DNA from: Gnetum montanum
Lineage: Eukaryota > Streptophyta > Gnetopsida > Gnetales > Gnetaceae
Assembly (NCBI GenBank): GCA_015680685.1
Contig: MNCI01003664.1
Coordinates: 29,329 to 93,328, forward strand
Direction: 5' to 3'
Length of the DNA: 64,000 bases
Part shown: positions 42,050-55,559 of the stretch, piece after piece
How positions within the stretch are numbered: the first letter of the stretch is position 1
How the letters are laid out: each line of letters opens with the position of its first letter
Program-made: the position numbers and the translations under genes
Notes under the pieces: generated by a model
The model's database searches: none
Told to the model about the DNA's origin: nothing
What the model saw: only the letters and a program-made list of their open reading frames with translations

Positions 42050-43158
42050 GAATAATACTATACTAAATTTTACAAAACATTTGAGCTAACCTCATATTTA
42101 CAAAATATGATTGTCTTATTTGCATAATGGCCAAAACTATTAATATATTGGTAAACTTGTGTGAGTAGTGATGAATATGTTGGATTAGGAATAAAGGATG
42201 TAAGGATTTGACAATAATAAAGACAAAATATGTTTCGAAAAAAAGTATATTTAGCTTAAGAATACATCAAAATTATATGTTCGATTGTATGATTCAAAAG
42301 AGTGTATGCTTGACTCAACATCCATACCATCATGCTGCAAGAGTCTATTCCTTATTATGGGCCATAACAAAAGCTTACATCATCTACTGCAAACTTCTTG
42401 ATGTCATTTCAGAAATGTTCTCTCTTACAGAGGTAGAGTGAAATAGAGATTAATAATCTAGCTGGAATGCCCTTTGCAACTATGTTCAAAAGAGAATTAT
42501 CTATGTGTACATCAATCCAGAAATGCCACAACATTATGGAGTGGCAAGAAGATGCAACAAAACATTATTGGAACATGCACAAAGAATTATGGTTACAAAA
42601 AGTTTATCAAAAACCTTCTTAGGTTAAGGCAATAAGTACGGTTACATATATCATAAGCAAATTAGCTCTTTCATAGTGATAGAAGATGAACTATATATGA
42701 AAATATAGAAGTAAAAGAATTTGATATTATGGAGTATTTGAATGTGTAATATTAGGTGGATACTTTTGAAGCTCTTATGAATAAAAATTTCTTACTATTA
42801 TATATTGAATTTTAATACAAAACTTTATGGTTGATAAAAATGAAAGCTAATAGGGTAAGTACAAGATCACAACAATTAAAGATAAATACTCCTAAAAATA
42901 GAGTTATGATATTGATTTCATCTATATTATTATCTAATTATATCATTTAAATGATGAAATTTGATGCATTTTGAGGCACTTTCAGTCTATCAACTTTTTG
43001 ACAAACTCATCCAACTTGTTGACATTTTCCAATTTACTCTTATAGCCACACAAAACTCATTTGCCAATTTTTTTTAATAGTTGATGTCACTGCTAAAGAA
43101 AAATTAAAGCTGTTTCCCAATTTCTGTACAAGTAAAAAACAAGTGGATAATGCCAAAC

Positions 43159-46100
43159 CTTGAATTGTCTTTGAAGCCAATCATTGAATTATTTGGATTT
43201 GCTCTCAAAGTATCCTTTACAATTGACATTAAATCATTTTCAGTTGGTTTGCCATCAATAATTATCTCACCCTGCCATAATAGGGGAAAATGAGTTTACC
43301 AACAATCTAACATAAACCTCAAATGTAAAGACACAAAACAAGGTGCACATAAGTAGCATAATTTATTTACCTTGAAAAAACAATGTCTACTATGTTCACT
43401 ATTTGATTGGGCAATATCAAAAAGTTCCACATTTGTTGGATTTCTTTTTATATCATCTTGAAACAATTTTAAGTAATACTGCACATCACTAGAAAACCAT
43501 GTCTTGATAACAAAGATATAAAAATGTTATAAACCATCAAATATGAATTGCTAACCCACCTCAATATCGAATTCATCAAAGGCAAGTCCCATTTGTACAT
43601 TTATCTCTTCCAAAGCTTGTCTTCCTTTCTTCAAAATTAAGTTGTAGTTTGTTAGGGTATAACACAATGTAAGCAAGATAATTAAACCTACATGGGGCAA
43701 TCACTAAGAAAAAGAAAACAAGAAATTCAAAAATATAATTTAACACAACAAAGGCATGCTAACTTTCAACAATTCAATTTATAGAGACTAAGATTGTTTA
43801 ACTAAGGGTGCATTCAGAACTACTGCCCACAATCAAACATGAAAGTACCACTAAAACATAAAAAAACTTAGAAAATCCTCATAACAAAATGTATCAGAAT
43901 TACTGAACGTTTCATGTGAATAATTCACAAGAAATACAAAAAAATTCATTTCTAAAATGATTTACACAAGCATTTTCATAAACTCATGTATAGAAGCATT
44001 TCCTTTAAAGATCAAAATACCATGAACCAAAAGCATTTGATGGTAAGCATGCCATGTGTCACCACAAAACCAAGTTTCTATCTTATAACCTTCTTGATGA
44101 ATGTAGCACAAAACTGATAAATGTCATCACTGCATCCAGAAACTATGGATATACCTCCAACACTGGAACTTGAATCACATGGTCTAGCACTTTTTCAACC
44201 TTAAAAGACAATAACTTAGATGGATAAAGACATTCTATCATCTATCATGAACCTAAATAAAGGGAGTTATTTTTGAAACCAAAAATAATGGTTACAACTT
44301 AAACATAGATATTACAATTGCCTACATACTCTCGCATTTGGTTTAATTTTTGACTAATTAAAAGATGGTTTTAAAGATCATATTTCTAAAGAGAATGCTC
44401 ACCATTGCCACAAATTCATCAATTTCTGTTCATTCAAGTGTGCCAACGTCAGCTTCAAGTATTAACAAATATCTTCTAGATCTTTCTATTCTTGTAACTT
44501 CAAACAATGTGGATGCCTTGCATATGGATATAGCATTTGTTGACCATGCTGTTGTAAATGAAAGTTGTAGACCAACTTCAATTAATATTGATGATTTGCC
44601 AACTTCCAACTCTACATGTTGATGACTAATCACATATCAGTCTTGGATTTTCAGCAATACTTCAGAAGCTGAGCAATTAAAATGTAAATTCATTTCTAAA
44701 CACTATTTAAAATATTTTCCATGTATGTGGATAGCATCATAAAAACATTTAGAAATCACTATTATGAAATGTATTTGTAATATGTCTCCAAAATAATTCA
44801 TGTTTTACATGGTTTGGTCATATTTTCTCAAAACTAGAAAAAGTCACCTATCAAGAGAAGTTGCTTGGTTAAAGTTGAAGGAAAGAAATAAAGAAAAGGC
44901 TCAAAAATACATGGGCAGGAATAGTAGAGGAAGGATATGAAAGAACTTGGATAACTAATAACATGGCTCTTCAAAAGCATGAATGAAAAAATGGAACTCA
45001 TCACGCCAATCCCAGGTAGCTAGTATAAGGCTAGGATGATTATGATTATTAACATTTTACCTACATGCAAAATGCTCAGAATTTACCCAAAATTCACATA
45101 GATAAAGAAGTGATCAGCCTTGACATTGCAAGGTTTTTCCTTATTCCAATGACCAAAACCCTTGCATAGTTGATTAACTCCTCATTTTCTCATAACACGT
45201 GCAGGGTCCAAAGCCATGTTCAGAATTCATTTTAAGGTAGTTGTGATTCCTAAGAAGCAACACTCAAATGTCAAAAATATATGTCCATCTAGATGAGCAA
45301 GGATTTCAGCTCAGTTATTCCAAAAGAAGAATAGGATTCAGGACTACCAATGAAATAATAAAAGCTTTAGAAAAATGACATTGACCAAAAGAATGCCAAC
45401 TAACAGCATCTAAAGCGGATAAGCTCTTGTTGTTGTACACTAGATGCCTGTGTTAGCAAAGAGAAACATAAAGTGATCCCTAGTGCCAATTTGACTAAAA
45501 TGATACATCACTCTATAAGTTCTTTAATCTTTTGTGTTACAATTATTTCAATATTAAATCAAATATATTACTTCATGCCAAAAAGCAATAAGACATAGAA
45601 AGATAAAAAACCGCTATCACATTATGTTAAGCATTGGCCGCATTGCTAAATGTTAAGAGTAGACACTAATCTCTAATACAAGTTTAGGAAACTAGTTGCC
45701 ACATAATCAAATTCAAAATGGCTAATTAGTTGATGACATGTGCACTTTAAAAACTGCATACTGAAAGAGTTCAGTAAGAACTATTTTTGACTGAAGGCTA
45801 TAAAACAAATATAGGATCAAACTGAAAAATAAGGAGTATTCAAAGTATCAAAAGCATACTCAAACTTTCCAACTCCAATAAGCTTTCTTTCTGCAGTTTC
45901 TCCAGTTCATAGGTCTCACTCAATATCCATTTCAATATTTCAACTTTCTTATCATCTAATGGTGAGCTACGCCCAATATTGAAGCACTGTAAACATAAAA
46001 TTACTTATATCAATTCAATTAATTTCCAACACACTTAGCATCAACGTAATAAAGTATGACATATCTTTTTAATCAGATGCAAACTGAAAAACTAAAATGC

Positions 46101-47938
46101 TTTTGAAGAGAAACTTGTTCAGTCTTTATTGCTATTATGCTACTAGAAATCTTCGTCTAAACCTGTGGGTAAGGTAAAAAAATATTAGTTTTCTCATGTA
46201 GAGATTAAACAAAAAATTTTGAGCAAGATCTTTCCATGACTTCTTTTTTAAGATTTAATAACAAAACTGAAGAACATACATGCTTAAGTTCATTTGTAGC
46301 ATTTTCTGGAAGTAGAGGAAGCCTGTAGAAATGCTCTACATTATGACTGCTTGTTTCAATTGAGGTAGTATCTTCACAAGCCTACCAATGATTCATAAAT
46401 GCTAATTTATTAAAATATCAAAATATATATAAGCCAACTAAAACATAAAATATTTCCAGAATCTGCAAATACCTACATTTTAGGAATATTATCCTGTGTG
46501 CCTTAAAATAACATGCGCCAAATAGATCAAGTTTAAACATAGGCTTTTGCTGATGAACAAAGTCATAAAAAACGAACATGATGAGAGCAATTTTGATCAT
46601 GGATAACTAAGTTGGACAAGGAATGAAAATGACCCATCCAACAAGGCTACTATTCGACACCCAATCATGGAATTTAACATAACTTATGGTTTTCTAAAGG
46701 TCAATGTTATGCAAATGCAAACCAAAAGTAAAATTTGGAGCTCAAATGCAATAAACTTGGATTCAGTGTTTAAGTAATCAGATTTAATGCATAGCCCATA
46801 GGATCAGAAAATAGTCAGTCAAATGGAGAATATTTGACAAAATGGTTAGTCAAAGATTAATCAAGAGACCTGTTTTGGTTCTCTTTAATCTATCGTATTT
46901 TGTTCAACTCCATTTCTTGTACTATGTCCACTCTCCAATCAATAACTATGACTATATATGCATGTATGCTACCTTGCATGCAAAGTTGCCAACCATTCAA
47001 TGTGGCACCCTTACAGGATATAATTCTGCCCTACCTTTAAACAGCATGGTAACTTAAGAGGATGGCAATTCAAGGTCACTGAATATAGTTTAAAAACAGC
47101 TTTCTAGCTTATCCAAAGAGGTAAGCCATCATTTTGAGTGCTGGTAATGTACTTATTTCTGAGGTTGGAAGACATGGGTTCAAGACAGGGCCTAGCCACT
47201 AAAAGAGGTTAAGCTTTTACTTGTCCGTCACCCCTCCTAGACCCCACTTGGTAAAATGAGCATTAAGGCTCTAAGTAACAAAGAAAAAAAATCCTAGGTT
47301 AACTGGAATTTGTTTTCCATAATCGTTGATATCAACACTTGTATTTACATTTATCTTAGGAACGCCTGATGGCCACATGATTAACAGTTGCTTCATTATG
47401 TATTTGACTTGAGTTAGCCAAGATGCTTTACATTGTCAACTGCTCCCTCCAGCAGGGACATGAGTACCATGCCACTACTTTATATATACTGAACAAAAAT
47501 ACACAGAATAAAAAATGCAGCACAGGCTAACTTCTCTTGTTGGAAAGTTGCCGCATTGAACGCAAAATAAATTTCTTTGACAAATTGCCTGTGGTGCTAC
47601 TAAAGTTTATTTAGAATTTACAGTGTAATACATAGCTAATAAGTGTTCTGGTTTCCCGCCGATGGATAAAACGTTTAGACTTTCCCGTCATGGAGAGGGA
47701 AAAAAAAGATGAATTTCAATGAAGTTGAAGAACGGCAAAATTAACAGACGCACAGACCTGTGGCTTCCCTGCCACCACGGCTTCTGCTCTAACAGCCACT
47801 CTCTGGAGCTTTCGCGATGATCCTAAAACAAAAACGTACCTTATTTAAAAAATCAAAAAGAAAAGCAAAAAACCTTGAAATTTTGAACGATTTTGTTTAG
47901 CTACCATTTTTATCCAGCGGATTCAGTAACGCTACCAT
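43159..47938 (-). pseudogene. PUR4: FGAM synthase (phosphoribosylformylglycinamidine synthase) 5'-half pseudogene
   Basis: FGAM synthase converts FGAR plus glutamine and ATP to FGAM in plastid purine synthesis. Exons (minus strand): 47,938-47,905; 47,822-47,758; 46,381-46,280 (HFYRLPLLPENAT); 46,162-46,115; 45,986-45,866 (CFNIG ... ILKWILSETYELE); 44,602-44,403 (LSFTTAWSTNAISIC, ERSRRYLL); 44,199-44,155 (VIQVPVLE); 43,628-43,560 (EEINVQMGLAFDE); 43,478-43,371 (NPTNVELFDIAQSNSEHSRH); 43,271-43,159 (DGKPTENDLMSIVKDTLRAN). All have AG/GT borders and compatible phases. The ATG at 47,938 is the first after an in-frame stop; the first two exons resemble a transit peptide. Breaks: TAG at 46,159-46,157 where the family has Gln (VQTKIS), TGA at 44,432-44,430, and Cys for Trp after SEHSRH. 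One short exon (about 44,400-44,200) was not resolved. The rest of the enzyme, including the glutaminase domain, is not found to the left. Confidence 0.88.
47105..47291 (+). mobile_element. SINE-like element in a PUR4 intron
   Basis: A tRNA-like head with GAGTGCTGGTAATGTACT (A-box-like) and, about 30 bp on, GACATGGGTTCAAGACAGG (B-box-like GGGTTCAA), followed by a body with CACCCCTCCTAGACCCC and an A-rich end (AACAAAGAAAAAAAA). It lies in the intron between the second and third exons. Target duplications were not identified. Confidence 0.45.
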
Positions 47939-47939
47939 T

Positions 47940-48460
47940 GCCTTCTTCAAGCTATCAAAAACACCACGTTGTGGCCACTTACCTCGAACAAGGGTTTAAA
48001 CGTTCAAAATCCGATTTTGAACATGAGAAAAATATATAACAGAGGCAACAACAATAAGTGTACCTTTAGGCAAGGGAAAATGGCAGTGCCTACGCGATTC
48101 CAACGTAGTATATCGCCTTCTCGCATTTTTCTACAAAGCAGAGCACAGATTCTGGCACTGCCGCTGCAAATCCCAGCAACTGAACTGCATGCATGTTGTT
48201 CAGCTTTCAAACAAATCAAAAAATCAACAACAACAGCAAGAGATGTTCTCGATCTTTTTCTGAAAATTTCTTGCAGAGCTTGGCTAAAGTTTTCTATAAA
48301 AACGCTCCTTCAAGTTTATTCCTTCTGTCATTTTTTTCGCCAGGAGCTTATTTACTCTCTTGCAAATTCCGCTGCCAAGCTTGTTTTGCACGCAGCATTT
48401 GCTCGAGCTCAATTTGCAAACAAATTTTGAGCGCCGCTGAGCCCCAGTAACAAGATGCAT
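47940..48460 (-). promoter_or_regulatory. Upstream region of the PUR4-like pseudogene
   Basis: Less AT-rich than its surroundings. On the minus strand a splice-donor-like CGAGGTAAGTGG at about 47,985 could end a 5' untranslated exon, and TATAGAAA at about 48,300 is a weak TATA candidate. Open frames on both strands (153 codons on plus, 71 on minus) have no recognisable domains. Confidence 0.3.
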
Positions 48461-50523
48461 TATTGACTGGAATAGAAGTTATGTTTCTTCTTTAGTCTTT
48501 ATGCTGTAACTTTTGTTTTCTTTTCCTTGTCTAGCAATTTCTGAGGGAATAAACAAATATGGCCTTAAATTTTAATAATAAAATTGGTGGGAAAGCGGAA
48601 AGGTCATTATCATGGTACTTAAAAGTCTCCTCGGAACTGAAATTATATCACGGTAACAAATATATAGGTAATAAGTAACTTTCTTAAATGCAGTACTTAC
48701 GAGCCCAGAAATTAAAATGCAGTACTTACGAGCCTACAAGTATTTTTTTAAAATTGCATTCAAGCAAAAATTTACATTTTTTCTAATGAGAGAAAAAATA
48801 TGTGAATATGATGTTCAAAGCTCAATCTCAATACCTATTTGCATACACCACCTTAAGGATATGCCATTCATGGTACTTTACTCCTCCTTGAAAAATGAAT
48901 ATAATTTAATGTACAACAAGATTATAACAAGGTGTAAGTATCAAATGTCTAATGAAAATCGTAAACTTATTACTCAACTACTAGTGTATCAATCAATGCT
49001 TAAGAGATGGGGAAATATTTAAGTTGCAAATGTGATTAAGAAAGTGTCAAAAACAATGGTAAATCCATAAGCCAACAAATAGCACAAAAATCAAAATCCT
49101 AATCTAAACATTGTAATAGAGTTCAAGATCAAAGGCTCTTAGATCACAAACACTCTGCAATGGTCCTTTGTAGAGATTGTATTGAGAACTACAAAAAAGG
49201 GAAATTTTGCAATTGCAAGCAACATGAAAGAAGCTTTCAGTGCATTAAATAGGGGCAGATTCCCAATTCGTGATGTCTACAAAGGATGGGAGTATTAAAT
49301 TTTGAAACCAAAAATTGCAAAGTTTTATTGCGTCCATGAAATCACAAAGGACTTGTTGAATGATTACAAAGCCTCAACATATTTTTGAAGAAAGTTGAAA
49401 ACATCATTGATGTAATGCTTCAAGTAGATAGGATCAATTTGAAAGAAACAACCAACAGATTACAATTAATAGTATAATTTATTCAAAAATGAGACAACGA
49501 TGGATGGGCGAAATAAAAAAATATGTTCTTTGTCTATTATGCTTTGTTTGTGCAATCTACAAATATGCTTTCTTTGTACAATCTACAAATATGTTCTTCT
49601 CTTAGTAAATCGATCCAATGACCTATCTTAATAAGGAGATGATGAGAGAGCTTATTCTTGCTCTAGCAATTTGATTTCTTAAATGAATAGGAATAGCTAA
49701 GAATAGATACTTTTGAGTACTAGATAATAAACCTCCTTTAACAAAATGTAAATAAAAATGCTTTTATCCTCATCTGTTCAACCAAACTTTAGTCAAGACT
49801 TTTTCTTTTATAGTTTTTCAAAAGAGCCTTTTGTTTAAAGGAAGGTTCTCTATTAAATATTCCATGATTAAAGCCATAATTAGCCTTGATGCAACCATCC
49901 ATTTTCTTGTGTAACATTCTAAAACATAAGCACACCATCATATAAATAGCAAAGACTGTAGTGCAAACAAAACTCAAAAAAAGTATAATAATATTTCAAG
50001 CTTAACTTAAATTGGTAATCTTTAATCTACATATCCACATCAAATAATGAGTTAACCAATTCAACTACATTTCATTCATATATTCCACATAGAATTATCA
50101 AGAGAGACGACTAGTATTATTAACACATCTTTAATAGTTTATTTTCCAAACAAATGCCTTTTTTTGGAACAAATCATGCAATGAACACATGGTCCACATA
50201 TGCACTAAAGACCATCCTCTTGAAAGGCAATGGTACATTATATTACTTTCCTTAATTTTTAGCAATTAATGAAATATGAGCTATACCTTAGTCCATGGCC
50301 ATTCGAGAACCATCTCCTACATTTTGGTGAGGGAGGTGTCGAAATTAACTACATTTCTTTCAACAATATATACTCCCCAAGATATATAGTTACATTAGAA
50401 TTTATAACTCAGGATTACTTGCCAAATTTGACCGGTAACATTCAACTCCTATTTCTAAAGAAATAGGCATCAAGACAAGTCAACAGAAATTGTAGTCACT
50501 ACTATATTTGATACTTCTCTACT
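48461..50523. other. AT-rich spacer without recognisable genes
   Basis: Nothing beyond short chance frames. A 20-bp direct repeat AAATGCAGTACTTACGAGCC occurs at about 48,686 and again about 30 bp later. Decayed coding-like text around 49,150-49,450 is not assignable. Confidence 0.35.
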
Positions 50524-50538
50524 TGAATGTAGCTTTTT
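50524..50538. repeat. LINE target-site duplication, left copy
   Basis: TGAATGTAGCTTTTT, identical to 56,569-56,583. It is next to a T-rich tract (minus-strand poly-A). Confidence 0.9.
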
Positions 50539-50850
50539 TTTGTTTTTTGTTTTTGGAAAAATGTTTGAGCGATATTATTCCAAAAAAAAACTATACATAT
50601 GTACAAAGTGGGTCATCAACCCCAGGCCCCAAAACCATCCCAACCACATGGCTTAGAGGCCTTCCTCAACATGTTTCTTTCTAATAACCTAGGCCAAGAC
50701 ACTCCCTCCCTATGAAAACCTTGCATATACACAACTTGGCCAATCATGCAACCCTAAGAACAATTGCAAAAACCAATAGTTTGGGGACAGATGATCCAAG
50801 ACCCCAACACAACCAAGACACAATAATAAAAAAAAGAAAAATAGTAAACT

Positions 50851-50868
50851 CCCCCCCCCCCCCCCCCC
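50851..50868. repeat. Homopolymer of 18 C
   Basis: Uninterrupted C18 in the LINE 3' part (G18 in element sense), preceded by an A-rich stretch. Such runs are prone to sequencing length error. Confidence 0.95.
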
Positions 50869-51617
50869 AAATCCGGCGAAGCTGCATAACCTTACAAGGC
50901 TACATATGGCCCCAAGCCACTACACTCCACAATCTTGGCTAACTATGAAATCGACCCCTTGCTCTTTGCTGTAGCAGAGGCTTTGAAAGTTAACGTGTGT
51001 GTTGTAGTCTACTTAACCGTGGTGCTAGGCCCAAGCATCAATCGCTAATTGTTCTCTTTGATGAGCTGCACCAGGCCTATCCGGTGTTCAGTGATCATTG
51101 CTTCCATCCATTGGAGGTCCTACAAGCACAAGGAATTCACCTCCCATTGGGCCTCCTTCTGCATGTCCTCCCATTATAGCTACCATAGCGCATGCTCCTC
51201 CAAGTGCACCTGCTCAACAACCAAGTGGAACTCGTCCAACCATGTTATGCTATTGGTGCACTGCTCTGACTCCTCATCCATAGATTGGCTTGACCCCTTA
51301 GCCCTAGTTGAAATAGGACCTCGATTGCCTTGTGTCTACACTCTGGCTCCTTGCCTATGGCCCCACCTCCATTGATAGATAATTTCTAGCACTAGGTATC
51401 CAATTGGCACACCCTCGCACCATAGCGCAAGAACCACCCCTAGGTGCTACCCTGGCCATAGCCTTCATCGGGATTTCTAGAAAAACTAGGACAGATTGAA
51501 GAGGGAGCCATGCCGCAAATGATTGAGGAAGGTAAAATGCATGTCCACAAGCTTGTGGGGGTATCCCAATCAGATGAAATACCTTTTCACTATAACTGAT
51601 GCCTTCCTTTAAACACC

Positions 51618-52960
51618 CTACAACCCAGATTTCCAGATGTGCCCACTAGTAGTCCTAGGAATGGGCCCAAGGAAGAACTCTATCACATCCATTTGTGCCC
51701 ATGAGAATGGCACTACAATCTCACCTTCTACAACCACCCCCAACATAGCATCCAACACTTGCACCAACATCTCAATCTTTCTACCCTTGTATTTCTTTGT
51801 ATTTCCCACCCAGTTGTCATAAAATTGTTGCATGGATAGGCTTGGTTATTCTTCGAAGTGTTTTAGCATGTCCACCCATCGGATCCTTTCAACCAATGCC
51901 CATAACTCAGGCATTTTGAAGAATTCTGTCCATGATGGCTCAAAGAGCAACCTTTACTCCATGGCCTTATTGGCCTTTGTCCACAATAATTGTGCCTCCT
52001 GGACCATCATCGTGGCCACAAGGAGCGGTTGTCCTTAAAAGACCAGTGAATTCCTACATTTCCATAGGATCCACAACGTGGCAAGCTTGAAAGAATCCTT
52101 GTGGAACCTTGCTATGTGGGAGATATTAGTTGCCAGCCACATGGCCTATGAAGCCGAACATCCATATATAAAGTGGTGTAGCATTTTGAGCTTTGCATGG
52201 CAAAGAGAATAGCAGGCCTCCACCCAAAGCTTCCTCTCCCTCAATGTGGCCCTTACTAACAACACCCTATGCTTGAGGAGCCACCTAAAAGCCTTTATCT
52301 TCTTGGGAAGGTAGCCTTTCTAGAGCTCCACCCAGCTAGTCTCCTACGGGTATAGGAATTTGACTAGCTCCTTTGGGTCCTATCTTAATAAGTCTAGCTA
52401 CTCCACCTCACCATCATGATGGTAGAGATTTTTCTAGAGCTAGGAATTGTTTGACTAAGCCTCCTAGCAACTATATTTCTATCATAGCAACTACATCCAT
52501 GGTGTCACCCCCTTAGTTTGTCCCAAATACTGGTTCAGCAAGTAGTGGAAGCCTAAGGTCACCTCATCTTCAAACCGTAATATGCCAATTCCCCTCATTG
52601 GCTTGGGGTGTGTCATTATTATCCAAGACACCAAATGCATTTTTTTGCCTCCTTTGCCACCTAACCACATGAACTCCCTAATTATGCTATTAATTTTCTA
52701 CATCACCATAGCCGATGGCATGGCCATGAATGTTGTAAATCTAGCAATCACCATCAGAACCATGCCAGCTAGCACCATTTTTCCTTTCCAATAGAGGTAA
52801 TGGCTAGTCCAAAGCATGGTCTTCTACTAGATCCACTCCACCAATCCCTTCCAGGTCGTCTGCTATTTCCAATCAAAGATGGGCATGCCCAAGTAGGTGT
52901 CTTGCGCAAGGCCCAATAGAATGTCCAACATCTAAATAATCTTGGCCTATACCATTTCAT
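51618..52960 (-). pseudogene. LINE ORF2 C-terminal region
   Basis: Continuation of ORF2 beyond the palm. The zf-RVT-like part at about 52,300-52,090 reads KAFRWLLKHRVLLVRATL and then MLHHFIYGC and LATLWILWKCRNSLVF, the pattern in which plant LINE ORF2 proteins end. The last open stretch (51,833-51,618) ends at a TAA. Frames are broken repeatedly. Confidence 0.65.
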
Positions 52961-53925
52961 CTATGTTAATGAGGTATATGACTAACTTTCCTTTATTCAC
53001 TTTGAGGCCCACCTCATGCTGCATCCTAGCCATTTCCCATAACAGAGTTGTTGCTTGTAGCACCATAGCCATAGAGAAGACCATCATATCATCAACATAA
53101 TGTGCTGCTAGATTATGCATCCCAGAAACATAGAATCCTTGAATGCCTTAAGCAAGGCAATAGCTTTTAAACAAATCCATGACAATGATAAGGAAGAGCA
53201 GTGACAGTGGATCATCTTGTCTTAATCTGTGCCTTGTCCTAGCAAACTCACAAAGCCTCCTATCAATGTCAAGAGAATATTGACCATTTCGCTGTATTTG
53301 AATACATATGTTTACGAACTTGTTATCAAAACCCTTCATCATCATTATGATCCTGAGCACTACCCAACTCACTATGTCGTAAGCCTTGATGATATCAAGC
53401 TTAAGACACATTCCCGGAAATCAAGCCATCTTAATTAAGTGCAAGATCTCCTGCAATAGCAACACCTAGTCCTATAGAGAACGACTCTTTATAAATCCAA
53501 CCTAATGCTTCCTAACCAACTTCACCATTAAAGGTGCAACATGCCCAACGAACATCTTGGAAAAGATCCATAGAAGGGTATTATAAACCTCACTGCACCA
53601 GAAATGTCCAAGTGATCACGAGTGAGGAACTTTGGGCAATAGAACCACCCTTGAGTAGTTGATTTCTCTCCTAACTTGTTGCTAGTGAAGCTTACTATTG
53701 AAAGCATCCAACAAATTGGATTCCAAGACGTCTTCGTACTCCTTGATGAATTTGATGGGCCACCCATCTAGTCCCAGAGCCTTGTTGGATTGCATTGACT
53801 TCATAGCCCTCAGTATCTCCTCCCATGAAAATGGGCATAATAAATTTAGTTTGTCAACACATGTAAGGACCCTTGAAATTGGCACAAATATAGGCTCCAT
53901 TGTATACCACTTCCATATCTCCCCC
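52961..53925 (-). pseudogene. LINE reverse transcriptase domain
   Basis: Motifs in LINE order: SWEEILRAMKSMQSNKALGL followed by DGWPIKFIKEY (finger motif S-x-x-E-I-x-x-A-x, K-A-x-G-x-D-G), then CLKLDIIKAYDIVSWVVL (first catalytic Asp, K-x-D-x-x-K-A-Y-D), RLRQDDPLSLLFLIIVMDLF (usual R-Q-G-D-P-L-S-P), AAHYVDDMMVFSMA (catalytic DD) and GLKVNKGKLVIYL. Frames are broken between blocks. This enzyme would copy the LINE RNA at the nicked target. Confidence 0.9.
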
Positions 53926-54299
53926 TAGAATGCCTATAGGGCTTTCAACCCCCTCCTGTTGCTCTATGAACCTCCCCCACCTATGCCCTTCAGCAAGCTC
54001 TAGATTTTGTTCTTGTAGGCCTGACTATTTTTGGTTGTAGCAAAGAAGAAGCATGTGTGCTTGGACCCTTTCCATAACCAAGTCACCCTTAATCGTTGGT
54101 GCTAGTAGCTCTCTTCCTCCTTGACAAGATCTTGGAGTTTCCAAAGCAGCTCCTACTCTTCTGTTTCTTAGGTAGCCCTTTCTTCTTGCAACCATTGGAT
54201 CTCCCATAGTTCCTCCTGCACATGCTTCTTGTACCCTCAGAAACTATACTTTTCATTGGTTTCTCTAGTCTTGATGTTGATTTTTAGAGCCCACAATCC

Positions 54300-55075
54300 A
54301 TCTCTCAAGAACTACCAAGGCTCCTGCACTCTTGCGCAATTCTACCAAATATTAGTCACTAATGGTTTTAGCAAAGGTTTGTGTAGCCAAGTCCTCTTAA
54401 ACCACAATGGTTGAGGCTCTTGACCCTTCTCAAATTGGATTTGGTAGAGGATGGATTGGTGGTCTGAGGCTTGCTATTCTTTACCTTCTTCCTTGATGTC
54501 AAATTCCAACATGAGGCCCATACTAACCCATATCAAATCAATCTTGAACTAGACCCGATCTAGTCCCCTCTAGTGGTTACTCTCCAAAATCTTTAGGTCA
54601 ACTAACTCATATTGACAAAGGAAATCAATGCAACCCTCAGCCCTCGAAGGATCTATTTAATCATTTCTAGATTTCTCCCAGTAATAGAAGCTCTGGTTGA
54701 AATCACCTAGCAACATCCATCTAATGGTATTAGGGATTACCCTTGCCACACATCTGAGTTCCTAAACCTAGGCCTCCCAGTGTTGTGCCCCGTAAACATT
54801 TGTGAGCTTGAGATTCACTTGTAGCATGTAAATAGTCTAACTACAATTTAAATCTTCCACAAATCTAATCAAAATTTTAGATAGAATGACTAGCCCTCTC
54901 CCATGGCTCCTACTAGGCACCAAGTGTGTATTCCATCCCTCCCAGTTCAATAATTTCCATTTGGATGTTTGGATCTTTGTTTCCTATAAACAAACCACAT
55001 CACATCATGCCTCCCTAACCATCATTTGCAAAGTATTTCTTTTGTACAGGGTACCCTAGCCTCAATAGTTCCATG
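54300..55075 (-). pseudogene. LINE endonuclease (APE-type) domain, degenerate
   Basis: Minus-strand text after the ORF2 start region: a WNY-containing start, CDVVCL followed by ETKIQTSKW (the conserved Q/C-E-T-K of APE-type LINE endonucleases), GRGLVILS, then NVYGAQHW (usual N-V-Y-G/A-P). It would nick target DNA. Stops are frequent, several in TAG form. Confidence 0.65.
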
Positions 55076-55559
55076 TGAGGATCTTCATGGAGATGCAAAC
55101 ACTCATCTGTGGTACACCTCTTGTAGTGTTTGCTGCATCCCCAAATTGATATCCAACTACATGGATTTCTCACATGTTACTATTTTATCTAGGCATCCAA
55201 CCCTACATTCTAGTGAAAGGATAACCACTCCAACCAAGCCTACCACCTGCATGGTTTGGATGTCCTTCATTTTTAGCCTCGAAGATCCTTATCCTATTGT
55301 TATCCATTCCTTCAACAAGGGTAAATGCATCTTTAAAATTGCTGGCTCATCCATCTATTTAGCTAGTGGAGTGAAAGGAGATCCCTAGACCTTCCTACAT
55401 TCTCCCAGCCCTCTCCCCCTGGGCCAATGACCCCTCAATGTTGCCTCCCATTGGCAATGGGTCCTTTGCTCCTTCCTCCACATAAGGTAACTTATTCTCC
55501 TTCAACGATTCCTATCCACCCCCATTTATTATGGGATGTGGGTTTCGGGGACCCATTGC

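Noticed and set aside
44365-44622. An 85-codon plus-strand frame
   Set aside because: Antisense shadow of the FGAM synthase exon with TTAWSTNAISIC.
47969-48430. A 153-codon plus-strand frame just upstream of the FGAM synthase start
   Set aside because: No domain and atypical composition. It overlaps the likely 5' region of the minus-strand gene. A real short gene cannot be excluded but is not supported.
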